Assembly (NCBI GenBank): GCA_013336525.1
Contig: JAAXTM010000010.1
Coordinates: forward strand, 1 to 64,000
Reading direction: 5' to 3'
Source: Geobacteraceae bacterium
GTDB lineage: Bacteria > Desulfobacterota > Desulfuromonadia > Geobacterales > Pseudopelobacteraceae
Length of the DNA stretch: 64,000 nt
In this document: piece by piece, positions 40,258 to 49,510 of the stretch
Layout: every line of letters starts with the position of its first letter
How positions within the stretch are numbered: the stretch's first letter is position 1
Notes under the pieces: model-generated
What the model was told of the DNA's origin: nothing
Databases searched by the model: none
Seen by the model: only the letters and a program-made list of their open reading frames with translations
Made by a program: the position numbers and the translations under genes

Positions 40258-40605
40258 ATGCCTGAATTTGCAGTAAGTGAAGAAAAGAATCGTTGGCTAC
40301 GTCTGAAAATGGTCGAGTTGGGGGTGCATGAAGAGGAACTTGTGGAGAGCTTCGTGCGTTCTTCCGGTAATGGCGGTCAGCATGTCAATAAAACTTCAAG
40401 CTGCGTTCAACTGAAACATACTCCAACCGGTATCCAGGTAACCTGCATGCGTGAGCGGAGTCAGTCTGTGAACCGTTTCCTTGCCCGTCGAGAATTGCTT
40501 GAGCGAATTGAAGCTGCCTCAGGGGGTGTAACTCCCGAGATGAAACGTATCGAAAAATTGCGCAAACAGAAAGACAGGCGTAGGAGACGGAATGTTAATA
40601 GCTGA
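40258..40605 (+). CDS. Small GGQ-motif peptide-release factor-like protein
   Basis: A 115-residue protein with only the release-factor catalytic domain: [20 protein letters not shown] carries GGQ. The C-terminus is Arg/Lys-rich ([14 protein letters not shown]), similar to tails that enter an empty mRNA channel in ArfB. The region just before and after GGQ resembles mitochondrial MTRFR (C12orf65), which resolves stalled ribosomes, more than ArfB. The start at 40258 was preferred to the in-frame codon at 40198, which lies in the divergent gene. Function inferred: rescue of stalled translation. Confidence 0.85.
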   Translation: MPEFAVSEEKNRWLRLKMVELGVHEEELVESFVRSSGNGGQHVNKTSSCVQLKHTPTGIQVTCMRERSQSVNRFLARRELLERIEAASGGVTPEMKRIEKLRKQKDRRRRRNVNS

Positions 40606-40634
40606 TATTTTTAACACATCAGATTGTCTGTCTT

Positions 40635-43394
40635 TTAGTGTGCTTCGCTCCAGTTTGCTCCGTGGCTGATATCAACCTTGAGCGGGATTTTCATTTCCAC
40701 TGCAAGCCCCATCTCCTCCTCTACCAGCCGCTTCATCTTTAGTAGTTCATCCTCAGGAACCTCAAAGACCAGTTCGTCATGCACCTGCATAATCATGCGG
40801 CTTTCAAGATGTTCCAAGCGAATACGGGAATCAACCTTGATCATGGCGCATTTAATGATATCTGCGGCTGAACCCTGGATCGGGTAGTTGATGGCGTTTC
40901 GTCTGGCAAAAGCCAGTACATTGCCGTTACTGCTATGGATATCCGGGATCGGGAGACGTCGGCCGAGGATAGTCCTTACACAGCCGTGCTCTTCAGCCTC
41001 CTTGATGCAGGAGTCCAGAAACGTGATAGCTCCATGATGTCGTTCTTTATACGTATTGATGAAATCTTCTGCGGTTTTACGCGAAATGCCGAGTTGTTTT
41101 GCAAGAGAGAACGCTCCTTGGCCATAGATAATACCGAAATTAATGGTCTTGGCCTGGCGGCGCATCTCGGGAGTGACCATTTCCGGGAATAGACCGAAAA
41201 CCTCAGCGGCTGTGCGGGTGTGGATGTCTTCGTCATTAGCGAAGGCGTGACAGAATACTTTGTCACCGGATAGATGTGCCAATACGCGCAGTTCGATTTG
41301 GGAATAATCTGCGGAAAGGATGACATGGCCCGGTTGAGCGATGAAGGCGTGGCGGATTTTACGCCCCTCTTCGCTGCGAATAGGAATGTTTTGCAGGTTT
41401 GGATCGGATGATGACAACCTGCCGGTGTTGGTGACGGTCTGGTTGTAGGAGGTGTGCACCCGGCCTGTACGTGTATCAACAAGACGAGGCAACGCATCGG
41501 TATAGGTTGATTTTAACTTGGCGATGCTTCGGTAATCAAGGATCAAGCGGGCAATTTCATGTTCTTCAGCCAGTGCGACCAGAACCTCATTGTCGGTTGA
41601 CCAGCCTGTTTTGCCCTTGGTTTTTTTGCCGCTCTTTAATCCGAGACGATCAAAGAGAACCTCGCCCAGTTGCTTGGGTGAGTTGAGGTTGAACTGTTCA
41701 CCCGCAAGAGAAAAAATGTGTTCTCCCACTGAGTCCATCCGTACTGCGAATTCGCCAGACAGTTTGTTCAGAAGGGCACAGTCCAGAAGTACTCCATGAT
41801 TTTCCATTTCGGCTAGAATTGGCACCAGCGGCATCTCTACAGAGTGGAACAGGACGTCATCTTTGTCAGCAGCAAGCAGCGTTTCAAATTTCTGACGGAG
41901 CAGCCAAGTTACATCTGCATCTTCTGCGGCGTAGCGTGCTGCTGTTTTCAACTCCACCTCAGCAAAGTTTTTTTGATCTTTTCCACTACCGGTCACTTCT
42001 TTGTAGCTGATCATGCGATGATTCAGATGCTCCTGAGCGAGGGCGTCAAGGCCGTGACCGCGCCGAGACGGGTTAAGAAGATAAGAGGCCAGCATTGTAT
42101 CAAACCATATCCCGTCCAGATTAATACCGTTATTGGCAAGCACCTGCATGTCAAACTTGATATTCTGGCCTACCTTGCGCAGGGCGGCGTTCTCAAGCAA
42201 AGGTCGAAGTTTGTCCAGAGCGGTGCCTCTGGGAAGTTGGCCTGGGGCAAGTTGGGCCCCCTTATACGCCAGACTTTGTAGGGGGTTGTGAGCGAACAAG
42301 GTCCCCTCGTCTTCAATTGGTGGATTGGATTTGTTTACTATGACATGTCCCACCGGTACATAAAACGCTTCATGATCACGGTACGAAATTGACAGGCCGA
42401 CAATCTCGGCTTGTCTAGGATCAAGGCTGGTAGTCTCCAGGTCAAAGGCAAACTCACCGGCCTGTTCCAGGCCGGTTACAAGAGTGTCTAGTTCTATCTC
42501 AGTAGTCACAGTTCGATAGTTATCGGTGGAAAGGGTTGGCGTGCCGGTAAGTTCCTTGATAAGGGAGGTGAAACCATATTTTTTAAAAAACGCGTTCAGA
42601 GTTTCCTGGTCCGGGTCCATTGAAGTCAACGTATCCAGATCAACATCAAGCGGGACATTAAGCTCAATCTTTGCAAGGCGACGTGACAGCAGTGCTTGTT
42701 CGCGGAACTGACGCAGCTTCTCGCCGTTTTTTCCTTTTACTTCATCTGCCCGTTCCAGTAACTCATCAAGCGACCCAAACTCCAGAATCAGTTTAGTCGC
42801 GGTTTTTTCTCCGATGCCAGGCACTCCCGGGATGTTATCCGAGGAGTCACCCGCTAAACCAAGTATGTCAATAACCCTTTCCGGACCGACACCAAAACGC
42901 TCGACCACCTCTGCAATTCCAGACTCTTTCCCCTTCATGGTGTCAAGCAAGGTGACATGATCGGTAACTATCTGCATCAAGTCCTTATCACCGGTAACCA
43001 CTACGACCTTTCCTCCTTGATCGGCAAAACGTCCGGCTAAGGCGCCAATAATATCATCAGCCTCATATCCCTTCAATTCGAGAGTTGGAATGTTGAATGC
43101 TCTCACAACCTCACGAATTGGTTCCATCTGTACGCGGAGGTCATCCGGCATGGCAGCCCGATTGGCTTTGTATTCAGGGTACATTTCCGTGCGGAATGTG
43201 GTTCGCCCGGCATCAAAAACCACAGCCAGATGTTGCGGATTATAATCCTTCAGAAGCTTTAACAGCATCTGAATGAAGCCGTAGATGGCATTGGTTGGGT
43301 GACCGGTCGGGGAGGACAGATTGCGGATGGCGAAGTAAGCTCTGTATATATACGATGAACCGTCGATCAGGTATAGGGTCTCCTTAGGGTTCAT
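40635..43394 (-). CDS. polA: DNA polymerase I
   Basis: A 919-residue full-length Pol I. The 5'-3' exonuclease (about 1-300) begins LYLIDGSSYIYRAYF. The 3'-5' exonuclease (about 330-510) has intact motifs FAFDLETTSLDP, NIKFDMQVLANN and YAAEDADVTW. The polymerase has SADYSQIELRVLAHLSG, RRQAKTINFGIIYG and MQVHDELVFEVP. All three activities look intact. The start is the ATG at 43394, inside the end of a small upstream gene with which it overlaps by 11 bases. Confidence 0.96.
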   Translation of the reverse strand: MNPKETLYLIDGSSYIYRAYFAIRNLSSPTGHPTNAIYGFIQMLLKLLKDYNPQHLAVVFDAGRTTFRTEMYPEYKANRAAMPDDLRVQMEPIREVVRAFNIPTLELKGYEADDIIGALAGRFADQGGKVVVVTGDKDLMQIVTDHVTLLDTMKGKESGIAEVVERFGVGPERVIDILGLAGDSSDNIPGVPGIGEKTATKLILEFGSLDELLERADEVKGKNGEKLRQFREQALLSRRLAKIELNVPLDVDLDTLTSMDPDQETLNAFFKKYGFTSLIKELTGTPTLSTDNYRTVTTEIELDTLVTGLEQAGEFAFDLETTSLDPRQAEIVGLSISYRDHEAFYVPVGHVIVNKSNPPIEDEGTLFAHNPLQSLAYKGAQLAPGQLPRGTALDKLRPLLENAALRKVGQNIKFDMQVLANNGINLDGIWFDTMLASYLLNPSRRGHGLDALAQEHLNHRMISYKEVTGSGKDQKNFAEVELKTAARYAAEDADVTWLLRQKFETLLAADKDDVLFHSVEMPLVPILAEMENHGVLLDCALLNKLSGEFAVRMDSVGEHIFSLAGEQFNLNSPKQLGEVLFDRLGLKSGKKTKGKTGWSTDNEVLVALAEEHEIARLILDYRSIAKLKSTYTDALPRLVDTRTGRVHTSYNQTVTNTGRLSSSDPNLQNIPIRSEEGRKIRHAFIAQPGHVILSADYSQIELRVLAHLSGDKVFCHAFANDEDIHTRTAAEVFGLFPEMVTPEMRRQAKTINFGIIYGQGAFSLAKQLGISRKTAEDFINTYKERHHGAITFLDSCIKEAEEHGCVRTILGRRLPIPDIHSSNGNVLAFARRNAINYPIQGSAADIIKCAMIKVDSRIRLEHLESRMIMQVHDELVFEVPEDELLKMKRLVEEEMGLAVEMKIPLKVDISHGANWSEAH

Positions 43395-43581
43395 TGTTTT
43401 CACCTTTGCATGTTGTTTCCTGTGTAAAAAGTGCGAAAGCCATTGCGGGCCGTTTACTCGATTCGCGCATGGCAAACTGAAGACCGTCAAAGTGCCATCC
43501 TTTAGAAGTCAAGTCGTTTAAAGTTTCCTCAATCGCATCTTCGGTGACTATACCTATTTCAACAACTTTGTAGATCAGCAT
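43384..43581 (-). CDS. DUF4177-like small protein
   Basis: A 65-residue protein. It begins MLIYKVVEIGIV and has SKGWHFDGLQFAMRES, a pattern like DUF4177 (a short beta-hairpin and helix fold). Function unknown. The start at 43581 has GGATCTAAAA upstream. It overlaps polA by 11 bases, so they are probably translated together. It is shorter than typical DUF4177 and its assignment is tentative. Confidence 0.65.
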   Translation of the reverse strand: MLIYKVVEIGIVTEDAIEETLNDLTSKGWHFDGLQFAMRESSKRPAMAFALFTQETTCKGENNEP

Positions 43582-43632
43582 TTTTAGATCCTTACCCAGA
43601 AGTAGCACTGTGTTGTACTCTTCGTTTTACAT

Positions 43633-43657
43633 AAAAAAAGGCGGCTTCAAAGCCGCC
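43633..43657 (-). terminator. Terminator after the IclR-family gene
   Basis: GGCGGCT-TCAA-AGCCGCC hairpin with a seven-base T-run on the minus strand. It lies 25 to 49 bases past the stop of the regulator. Confidence 0.9.
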
Positions 43658-43681
43658 CTGAAAGTGTTTGTGAAAAGACAA

Positions 43682-44464
43682 TTATTTCTGGAAACCGAGT
43701 TTGGCAGAAATTTCATCCCCGGCTTTCATTACCAGTGGAATTAATTCATTTTTGATGCGCTCAGCAGAGAACCTCATTGAGGGTCCTGAAATACTTACAG
43801 CACCGATAATGCGGCGGGTGTAGTCTCGTATTGGTGCGCTGACGCACTTAACACCGGTATCCAACTCTTCGTTGTCAAATGCATACCCTTGTTCAGCAAT
43901 CTGCTTTAGCTGCTTCTTCAATGCGTCACGGTCTGTAATGGTGTTGGGCGTATAGCTTTTCAACTCTTTAGTTGGTATATAGGCTTCAAGTTCCTCGTCG
44001 CTCATGTAGGCTATCTGTACCTTGCCTGCGGCGGTGCAGTAGGCCGGCAGTCTTGAGCCCACTCTTGGGACAACTCTTACGGTCATGGCCGTTTCTACGA
44101 CATCAAGATATACTATATTGAAGTCTTTAAGAATTGAAACGTAGGTTGTCTCGTTGCACTCGGCAACCAATGCTTCAAGTACCGGTTTTGACTGACGTAG
44201 TAGTCCCATCTGCTTGATGAAAGTTTGCCCAAGTTCAAGAGTCTTGAGGCCAAGTCGGTAGTTTTCAGTCACTTTGTTTTGTTCAATATAATTGCGGGAT
44301 TCAAGTGTTGCAAGCAGTCTGAAAACATTGTTCTTGTGAAGTTTCAAGCGTTTGCTTAGCTCAGTTACCCCCAGTTCATCAATTTCACCATGAAACTGCT
44401 CTAAAAGATCGAGAGCGTGTGAAACCGCCTGTATGAGGTATTCAGATTTTTCTTTTTTTGCCAT
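43682..44464 (-). CDS. IclR-family transcriptional regulator
   Basis: A 260-residue regulator. The N-terminal winged helix is in AVSHALDLLEQFHGE to LLATLESRNYIEQNK, and the C-terminal effector domain shows VVPRVGSRLPAYCTAAGKV, YAFDNEELDTGVKCVSAPI and IIGAVSISGPSMRFS. Such regulators bind small metabolites. Ligand and targets are unknown. No catabolic gene is adjacent. It has its own terminator. Confidence 0.9.
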   Translation of the reverse strand: MAKKEKSEYLIQAVSHALDLLEQFHGEIDELGVTELSKRLKLHKNNVFRLLATLESRNYIEQNKVTENYRLGLKTLELGQTFIKQMGLLRQSKPVLEALVAECNETTYVSILKDFNIVYLDVVETAMTVRVVPRVGSRLPAYCTAAGKVQIAYMSDEELEAYIPTKELKSYTPNTITDRDALKKQLKQIAEQGYAFDNEELDTGVKCVSAPIRDYTRRIIGAVSISGPSMRFSAERIKNELIPLVMKAGDEISAKLGFQK

Positions 44465-44694
44465 GAGACGAGTCCTTTTAATAAATTAGAGTGAGAGAAG
44501 GCGTTGTGCAAAGTATCAAAATGTCATCGTTAATTAAAAAATGTGCCAAAATACCCACTTTCGTGACATTTTTTCAAAATATTAGAATATTGTTTTACAA
44601 TTGTCAAGTGTGAAAAATTGCTTTATATTTAAATTCAGAATACCGACATCAGGCGTGTTTAAAAATTTGATAATAAAACATGTAAGAGGATACT

Positions 44695-45150
44695 ATGCTG
44701 AACCTGAGAAAAAAAATACTTGTGGCAATAGATGGTTCTCCTCAGTCCGATAAAGCGGCTGAGGAGGCCGTGCGTCTTGCTGCTGGAAATCAAAGCCAGT
44801 TTAAAAGTCTTATATATGCTCTGCTTGTGCTACCGAATGCGCCAAATTCAACCTACACGGATTTTGTACCGGCGGCCCCTATGACAGAAACCAAGAAATG
44901 GGATGAACTTCGTGAGCGAATATTTTATGTTGTAGAAAAATGTGCAGCTGAACACGATATTCCATTGGAAATGATCGTCGAATACGGCGATCCAGCAGAT
45001 AAAATAATCAATATTGCCAAGCGAGAGGAAATTGACGTGATTGTTATCGGCAGTTCCGGCAAGGGTTTTATTCAGCGCCGGATCAAGGGGAGTATCTCCC
45101 ATAAAGTGGCCAGTAACGCAGCCTGTTCTGTTTTTGTCGTGAGGGGTTAA
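44695..45150 (+). CDS. Universal stress protein (UspA family)
   Basis: A 151-residue single Usp domain. The start KKILVAIDGSPQSDKAAEEAV and the ATP-binding loop VIGSSGKGFIQRRIKGSISH (G-x2-G-x9-GS) place it in the ATP-binding group. GTAAGAGG precedes the ATG. It is followed by a deacetylase gene 20 bases later. The physiological role is unspecified. Confidence 0.93.
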   Translation: MLNLRKKILVAIDGSPQSDKAAEEAVRLAAGNQSQFKSLIYALLVLPNAPNSTYTDFVPAAPMTETKKWDELRERIFYVVEKCAAEHDIPLEMIVEYGDPADKIINIAKREEIDVIVIGSSGKGFIQRRIKGSISHKVASNAACSVFVVRG

Positions 45151-45170
45151 CTCAGGAGGATTCTTTGTTT

Positions 45171-45962
45171 ATGCACCGTTTATTTGCCCAGTTTCTTTTA
45201 GCTTTAATCACCCTCTTGTTTCCACTGTCAGCCTGCGCTGCGGAAGCCTTTCGCGTCCCTATCTTATTGTATCACCGGTTTGGGGCGACAGTTGCTGATG
45301 GTATGACGATTACGACTCCTGTTTTTGAAGCACAGATGAAATATCTGCACGATAATGGCTATAAAGTAATTCCTCTTAGGCAGCTTGTTGATTGTTATCG
45401 CGGTAAGGCACCCGCACCCGGGCCCAAGTCTGTTGTTATAGTCGAAGATGATGCGCACAAGTCGGTCTACAGTGATATGCTTCCGATAATAAAGAAATAT
45501 CGCTATCCGGTAACAATCTTTGCTTACCCGTCAGCAATTTCCAATGCAAAATACGCCATGACTTGGGATCAAATGCGTGCACTGACAAAGACCGGCCTAT
45601 TTGACATCCAGTCACATACATACTGGCATCCGAACTTTAAGAAAGAACGTAAAAAAATGAGTCAGGCTGCTCTCGATACGTTTGTCATGACGCAACTGAA
45701 AAAATCAAAGGTCCGTCTGGAAAGTGAGATGAGGTCAAAAGTGGACATGTTGGCCTGGCCATTTGGAATATACGACGATTATCTGATAAATAAGGCCACA
45801 GAGGTTGGTTATGGTGCTACTTTCACCATTGAACGCCGACACGCTACCGCGTCTGATTCAATTTCCAGGCTGCCTCGCTATCTGCTGGTAAACGCCGACA
45901 GTGGTAAGGCTTTTGTGCAGCTCCTGGAGGGGAATGCTGTTAAGCGGAATGTTGTTTATTGA
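45171..45962 (+). CDS. Exported polysaccharide deacetylase-family protein
   Basis: A 263-residue protein with a signal peptide (MHRLFAQFLLALITLLFP). The NodB motifs are VVIVEDDAHKS (in place of FDDG) and DIQSHTYWHPNF with the metal-binding His-x3-His. A later WPFGIYDD is the third motif. The start is taken as ATG at 45171, ten bases after AGGAGG, rather than the TTG six bases earlier. The stop overlaps the next start by one base. The glycan substrate is unknown. Confidence 0.86.
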   Translation: MHRLFAQFLLALITLLFPLSACAAEAFRVPILLYHRFGATVADGMTITTPVFEAQMKYLHDNGYKVIPLRQLVDCYRGKAPAPGPKSVVIVEDDAHKSVYSDMLPIIKKYRYPVTIFAYPSAISNAKYAMTWDQMRALTKTGLFDIQSHTYWHPNFKKERKKMSQAALDTFVMTQLKKSKVRLESEMRSKVDMLAWPFGIYDDYLINKATEVGYGATFTIERRHATASDSISRLPRYLLVNADSGKAFVQLLEGNAVKRNVVY

Positions 45963-46147
45963 TGCCTGATAAAGCTCCACAAAAGCACCCTTGTCCCGAC
46001 TGTACCTTCTGTCAGTGGTGCTCAGATGACCGTTGCCGCCTCTGCTTGAACCGAGCAGGTTGTCGTCGTTCCAAGCTTTCCATTGAGGAACAGATTGCGC
46101 TTTATGACTCCATTAATCTCCCCGGCACTGGTAAGTTGAAAGAATGA
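45962..46147 (+). CDS. Small Cys-rich protein
   Basis: A 61-residue protein with seven cysteines within 24 residues: CPDCTFCQWCSDDRC then RLCLNRAGC. The pattern looks like a zinc-finger or iron-sulphur knuckle but fits no family I can name. Its ATG overlaps the deacetylase stop (TGATG), so translation is coupled. The C-terminal half is acidic and helical. It is probably real because of the coupling and composition. Confidence 0.65.
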   Translation: MPDKAPQKHPCPDCTFCQWCSDDRCRLCLNRAGCRRSKLSIEEQIALYDSINLPGTGKLKE

Positions 46148-46298
46148 ATTCTGTGAATTATGATGTATCAGGTATGGCAAGAATGTGTTAAATGCCCTTT
46201 AAAAAGTGTTATGCAGTAAAATGCTGGAATATTTCCCTTGGAACAATCAGACGTGTTATGGTAAAAAAATAGCACACAAAAAAATCAGGAGGTAGCAG

Positions 46299-46706
46299 GT
46301 GAAAAAAACAACAATAGTAGTTTTAAGTATTGCCGCTCTTGCTCTTGCAGGATGCAAAGACAAGCCGAAGACTGAAGCACCAGCACCAGTTCCACAGCAG
46401 GGCCAGATTCCTGCAGCCCAGCCGGGTGCGGATCCGCACGCTGGTATGAAGGCTCAGGAAATTCCCGCAGGAGCAGGCAAAAAAGCAACGGTCACCCAGA
46501 CCATGAACTCAGGCGGCTACACATATGTGGAAGCGGCTGACGAAAAGGGTGAAAAAGTCTGGATGGCGCTGCCTGAAACCAAGGTTGCCAAAGGCGACAA
46601 AATTGAGTATCCGGAAATGCCGCCTATGGTCAACTTCCAGAGCAAAACTCTGAACAGAACCTTTGAAAAAATTCTTTTCGTCCCTGGTATCAGGATTACG
46701 AAATAA
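46299..46706 (+). CDS. Lipoprotein with OB/SH3-like C-terminal domain
   Basis: A 135-residue protein. The lipobox is ALALAGC at residues 15-21, then a Pro-, Gln- and Ala-rich linker of about 35 residues, then a compact beta domain (GGYTYVEAADEKGEKVWMAL, KVAKGDKIEYPEMPP, SKTLNRTF). The domain resembles one annotated NrfJ-like in nitrite-reducing bacteria, but I am not certain. AGGAGG lies upstream of the start. A terminator follows directly. It is not near the nitrite reductase. Confidence 0.75.
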   Translation: MKKTTIVVLSIAALALAGCKDKPKTEAPAPVPQQGQIPAAQPGADPHAGMKAQEIPAGAGKKATVTQTMNSGGYTYVEAADEKGEKVWMALPETKVAKGDKIEYPEMPPMVNFQSKTLNRTFEKILFVPGIRITK

Positions 46707-46727
46707 TTTATCAAAGCATAAGCATCG

Positions 46728-46758
46728 AGCGGGGTCATGCAAATGATCCCGCTTTTTT
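46728..46758 (+). terminator. Terminator after the lipoprotein gene
   Basis: AGCGGGGTCAT pairs with ATGATCCCGCT around a four-base loop, with one G-T wobble, then a T-run. It lies 22 bases past the stop. Confidence 0.9.
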
Positions 46759-46764
46759 ATTTCC

Positions 46765-48297
46765 TCATTGTGCTGCTTTTGACGGACCATGTTGTGGAAC
46801 GATTCCAAGCACCTTAGCATAGAACTCCTTCCCTTTTTTGGTCTTGCCCATTTCGGTATAGAGATCCCCTAGAAGAAACCATCCCCACGGGTTACTTGGC
46901 TGCTTGGTCGTAATTTCAAGCAACTCATTTTCGGCCTTATCATGCTCACCTTGTTGGCGATACCACTCTCCAGCAATCACATTAGTGGTATAACAGTATC
47001 CTAAACGTTTTTTCTGCTGTCTGAAACGTTCAGGGTATTCCTGAGGATTCCTGGTCAGTTCTTTCAGAAGGCGAGCAGATGATTGTCCAGGTTTTAATGC
47101 AACATAGAGAGCTGCTTGGCTAGAGTTTGAAAAGATATTTTTGGTGATAATGCCGGACTTGATTGCGTTTTTGTATAGCTGCGTGCCTGGATAATAGGCA
47201 AGAGGTGAAACATATCCGTCATCAGGTCGAATGGTGCGGATAAGTTCAATAGTCTGTTGGATGTCATCGCCAGTTTCTCCAGGGACACCGCTAATGAGAT
47301 AAATAGACAAGTTAATACCGATGTCTCTAATCAGTGCACAGGCTTGCTCAATCTGTTCGGGAACTATCTTTTTCCCCAGTTGCTGAAGGGTGCGCAGTGA
47401 TCCTGATTCAACTCCTAGCTGGATGCATTCACAGCCAGCGCGCTTCATTTCTATTGCCAGCTCTTCGTCAATTGCGGTGACACGCGATTGACAGTTCCAG
47501 AGTATGTTGACCTCTTGCTTCTGCAGAAGTGAGCAGAATTCCAGAACCCTCTTACGGTCAGCCGTAAAGGTGTCATCACGTATCGAAAAATAAATAAGTC
47601 CATATTTATTACGAATATATTGGATCTCTTCAACAATAGCTTTTGGAGATCTGAACCGTACTCTTTTTCCCCAAAAGTCGGGTGAACTGCAGAAATAACA
47701 GGTGGATGGGCAGCCGCGGGTTGTGACAATGAATTCGGATTGTAACTCAAGGTCGAGGCCGATTGACCTGTTAAGATAGCGTGCCGGCATCGGCAGGCTA
47801 TCCAGGTCATCAATGCTTTTTCTAGGATTGTTTACAGTCTTTAAGCCGTTACTGCGGAATGCCAGTCCGGATATGTCCTGCCAAGGTGTACCTGATGATA
47901 TGCGTGTGAGTAATTCAAGCAGTGTTGACTCTGCTTCTCCCAGAACAACAATATCCACGGGTGACCCTTCAACCAAAATGTCTTCGTAGCAGAAGGTTGC
48001 GTGCCCGCCACCCATAATAATGGTGCTGTGCGGTAGAAGTTCCCGGCATGTTTGGGCAAGTTCCATTGAGCTGTGTCTATTATGTGTCCACTGGGAAATC
48101 CCTATAATATCGGGTTTTAACAACAGAATTTCCTGTTTGATTCTGGTGATTGGCCAGGCAGAAAAATTGGCCAGGATAGAGTCATACCCGGCCTCTTGCA
48201 AGCATGCGTGCAGGTAGCACAAACCGGTTGGCAGGAGACTTATGTATGGATCATTGCGGTGTGGTAATCCAGATTGATAGGTTAGGAGAATTTTCAT
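46765..48297 (-). CDS. B12-binding-domain radical SAM protein with C-terminal TPR
   Basis: A 510-residue protein. The N-terminus is a B12-binding-like Rossmann domain (IIMGGGHATFCYED, VLGEAESTLLELL). The radical SAM motif is TTRGCPSTCYFCSSPDFWG (CxxxCxxC) near residue 195. The C-terminus has a TPR-like unit NPWGWFLLGDLYTEMGKTKK. This architecture occurs in methyltransferases and other tailoring enzymes, but the substrate is unknown. A terminator hairpin of the upstream gene ends five bases before the ATG. Confidence 0.85.
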   Translation of the reverse strand: MKILLTYQSGLPHRNDPYISLLPTGLCYLHACLQEAGYDSILANFSAWPITRIKQEILLLKPDIIGISQWTHNRHSSMELAQTCRELLPHSTIIMGGGHATFCYEDILVEGSPVDIVVLGEAESTLLELLTRISSGTPWQDISGLAFRSNGLKTVNNPRKSIDDLDSLPMPARYLNRSIGLDLELQSEFIVTTRGCPSTCYFCSSPDFWGKRVRFRSPKAIVEEIQYIRNKYGLIYFSIRDDTFTADRKRVLEFCSLLQKQEVNILWNCQSRVTAIDEELAIEMKRAGCECIQLGVESGSLRTLQQLGKKIVPEQIEQACALIRDIGINLSIYLISGVPGETGDDIQQTIELIRTIRPDDGYVSPLAYYPGTQLYKNAIKSGIITKNIFSNSSQAALYVALKPGQSSARLLKELTRNPQEYPERFRQQKKRLGYCYTTNVIAGEWYRQQGEHDKAENELLEITTKQPSNPWGWFLLGDLYTEMGKTKKGKEFYAKVLGIVPQHGPSKAAQ

Positions 48298-48301
48298 GGT
48301 G

Positions 48302-48330
48302 AAAAAAAATCCGGGTCAGGTGACCCGGAT
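48302..48330 (-). terminator. Terminator after the LysM-NlpC/P60 gene
   Basis: ATCCGGGTCA pairs with TGACCCGGAT with a two-base loop. An eight-base T-run follows on the minus strand. It also occupies the leader of the radical SAM gene. Confidence 0.9.
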
Positions 48331-48357
48331 GTGGTGGTTATGTATTCATTATATTGG

Positions 48358-49386
48358 CTATTTAGCAAGATTAAGTGACACACCTAACGTATCGTTCTTT
48401 AAGATATCGTTTTCATTTTCCTCTTCAACGCCAAGTAGCAACTCATTGAAATCAATAACGTCAGAAGATATGTCCGTCATACGTCTGGCCCCAAGATAGC
48501 GTGACAGATAGTATGGCGTATCCATGGATGAAACGACAACGCGATGTTCGCGCGAAGAGGCATGGATCATCTTTCGATTCCCGAGATAAATGCCAACATG
48601 AGAAGGGAAGTTGGCGTAGGTTTGGAAAAAGACAAGATCACCTTTCTTTAGATCGCCACGCATGACCTCGTTGCCCACATTAAATTGCTCCCGGGCGGTA
48701 CGTGGAAGTTTTACACTCTGCTCACGGAAAACCTGCTGAGTGAAGCTGGAACAGTCAAGAGCGCTTCGGCTGTTGCCACCAAAACTGTAGCGGGCACCGA
48801 GGAAGCTGTATGCGCTCTTTTTGAGGCTGCTGATAGCTTGATTGGCTTCAAGGGTTTTTGCAAGATCAACAGGCTGATCTGATTCAAGATCGGTCAACTC
48901 AGCCAGTGTGTTTGAAAGTTCCTGCTCATTTAAAAGGTCTTTGTTGATAAGCCGCAATTTGTTGATGCTGGCGGGACGGGTGGCAGTCTCATTGGCTACA
49001 AGTACCAGAACCTGTCCAGCTTTGATTTTGTTTCCTTTCAGTCCGTTCAGATTTCTGATGTTTGCCATTTTGACGCCGGTTTTTTTGGCGATTTTTGGGA
49101 GAGTATCTCCCTTGGCAACTTTATAAGTGCCCTGATGAGCTGAAGATACAACCTTTTTTTGTTGTGGATCGGCATGCGAAGGTATTATCAGGCGCGAGCC
49201 TTTGGAAATACGGGACGTGGTAAGGTTGTTAATGGATTTAAGGTCATCTACGGAAACTTGGTATTTACGGGCAATTGAATGAAGTGATTCGCTTTTTCTT
49301 ACTATATGGGATTTTGATGCCAGAACCAGTTGAGGTAGTGCCAGGAGTATGAGGCAGATCGTAACAACGATACGAATATGGGTCAT
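48358..49386 (-). CDS. LysM and NlpC/P60 peptidoglycan hydrolase
   Basis: A 342-residue exported protein. After a signal peptide come two LysM repeats (HIVRKSESLHSIARKYQVS and GTYKVAKGDTLPKIAKKTGV), a linker and a C-terminal NlpC/P60 domain. The catalytic triad is likely Cys in SALDCSSFTQQVF, His in FPSHVGIYLGN and a third polar His in KMIHASSREH. It binds and cuts peptide stems of cell-wall glycans. It has its own terminator. Confidence 0.92.
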   Translation of the reverse strand: MTHIRIVVTICLILLALPQLVLASKSHIVRKSESLHSIARKYQVSVDDLKSINNLTTSRISKGSRLIIPSHADPQQKKVVSSAHQGTYKVAKGDTLPKIAKKTGVKMANIRNLNGLKGNKIKAGQVLVLVANETATRPASINKLRLINKDLLNEQELSNTLAELTDLESDQPVDLAKTLEANQAISSLKKSAYSFLGARYSFGGNSRSALDCSSFTQQVFREQSVKLPRTAREQFNVGNEVMRGDLKKGDLVFFQTYANFPSHVGIYLGNRKMIHASSREHRVVVSSMDTPYYLSRYLGARRMTDISSDVIDFNELLLGVEEENENDILKNDTLGVSLNLAK

Positions 49387-49510
49387 GTTTCCTCCGGGTT
49401 GTTTTTAAATTTGATAAGGAAGGCGTCATTTATATAACAACTGAATTGAAAAGTCAATCTTTGTTGCTTCTTTTAAGGTTGTTTCTATAAGCAATAAACA
49501 TGCCATGTTG

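Noticed and set aside
40198-40258. Upstream start for the GGQ protein
   Set aside because: It adds 20 residues outside the family and overlaps the divergent acyltransferase long frame. The ATG at 40258 is better placed.
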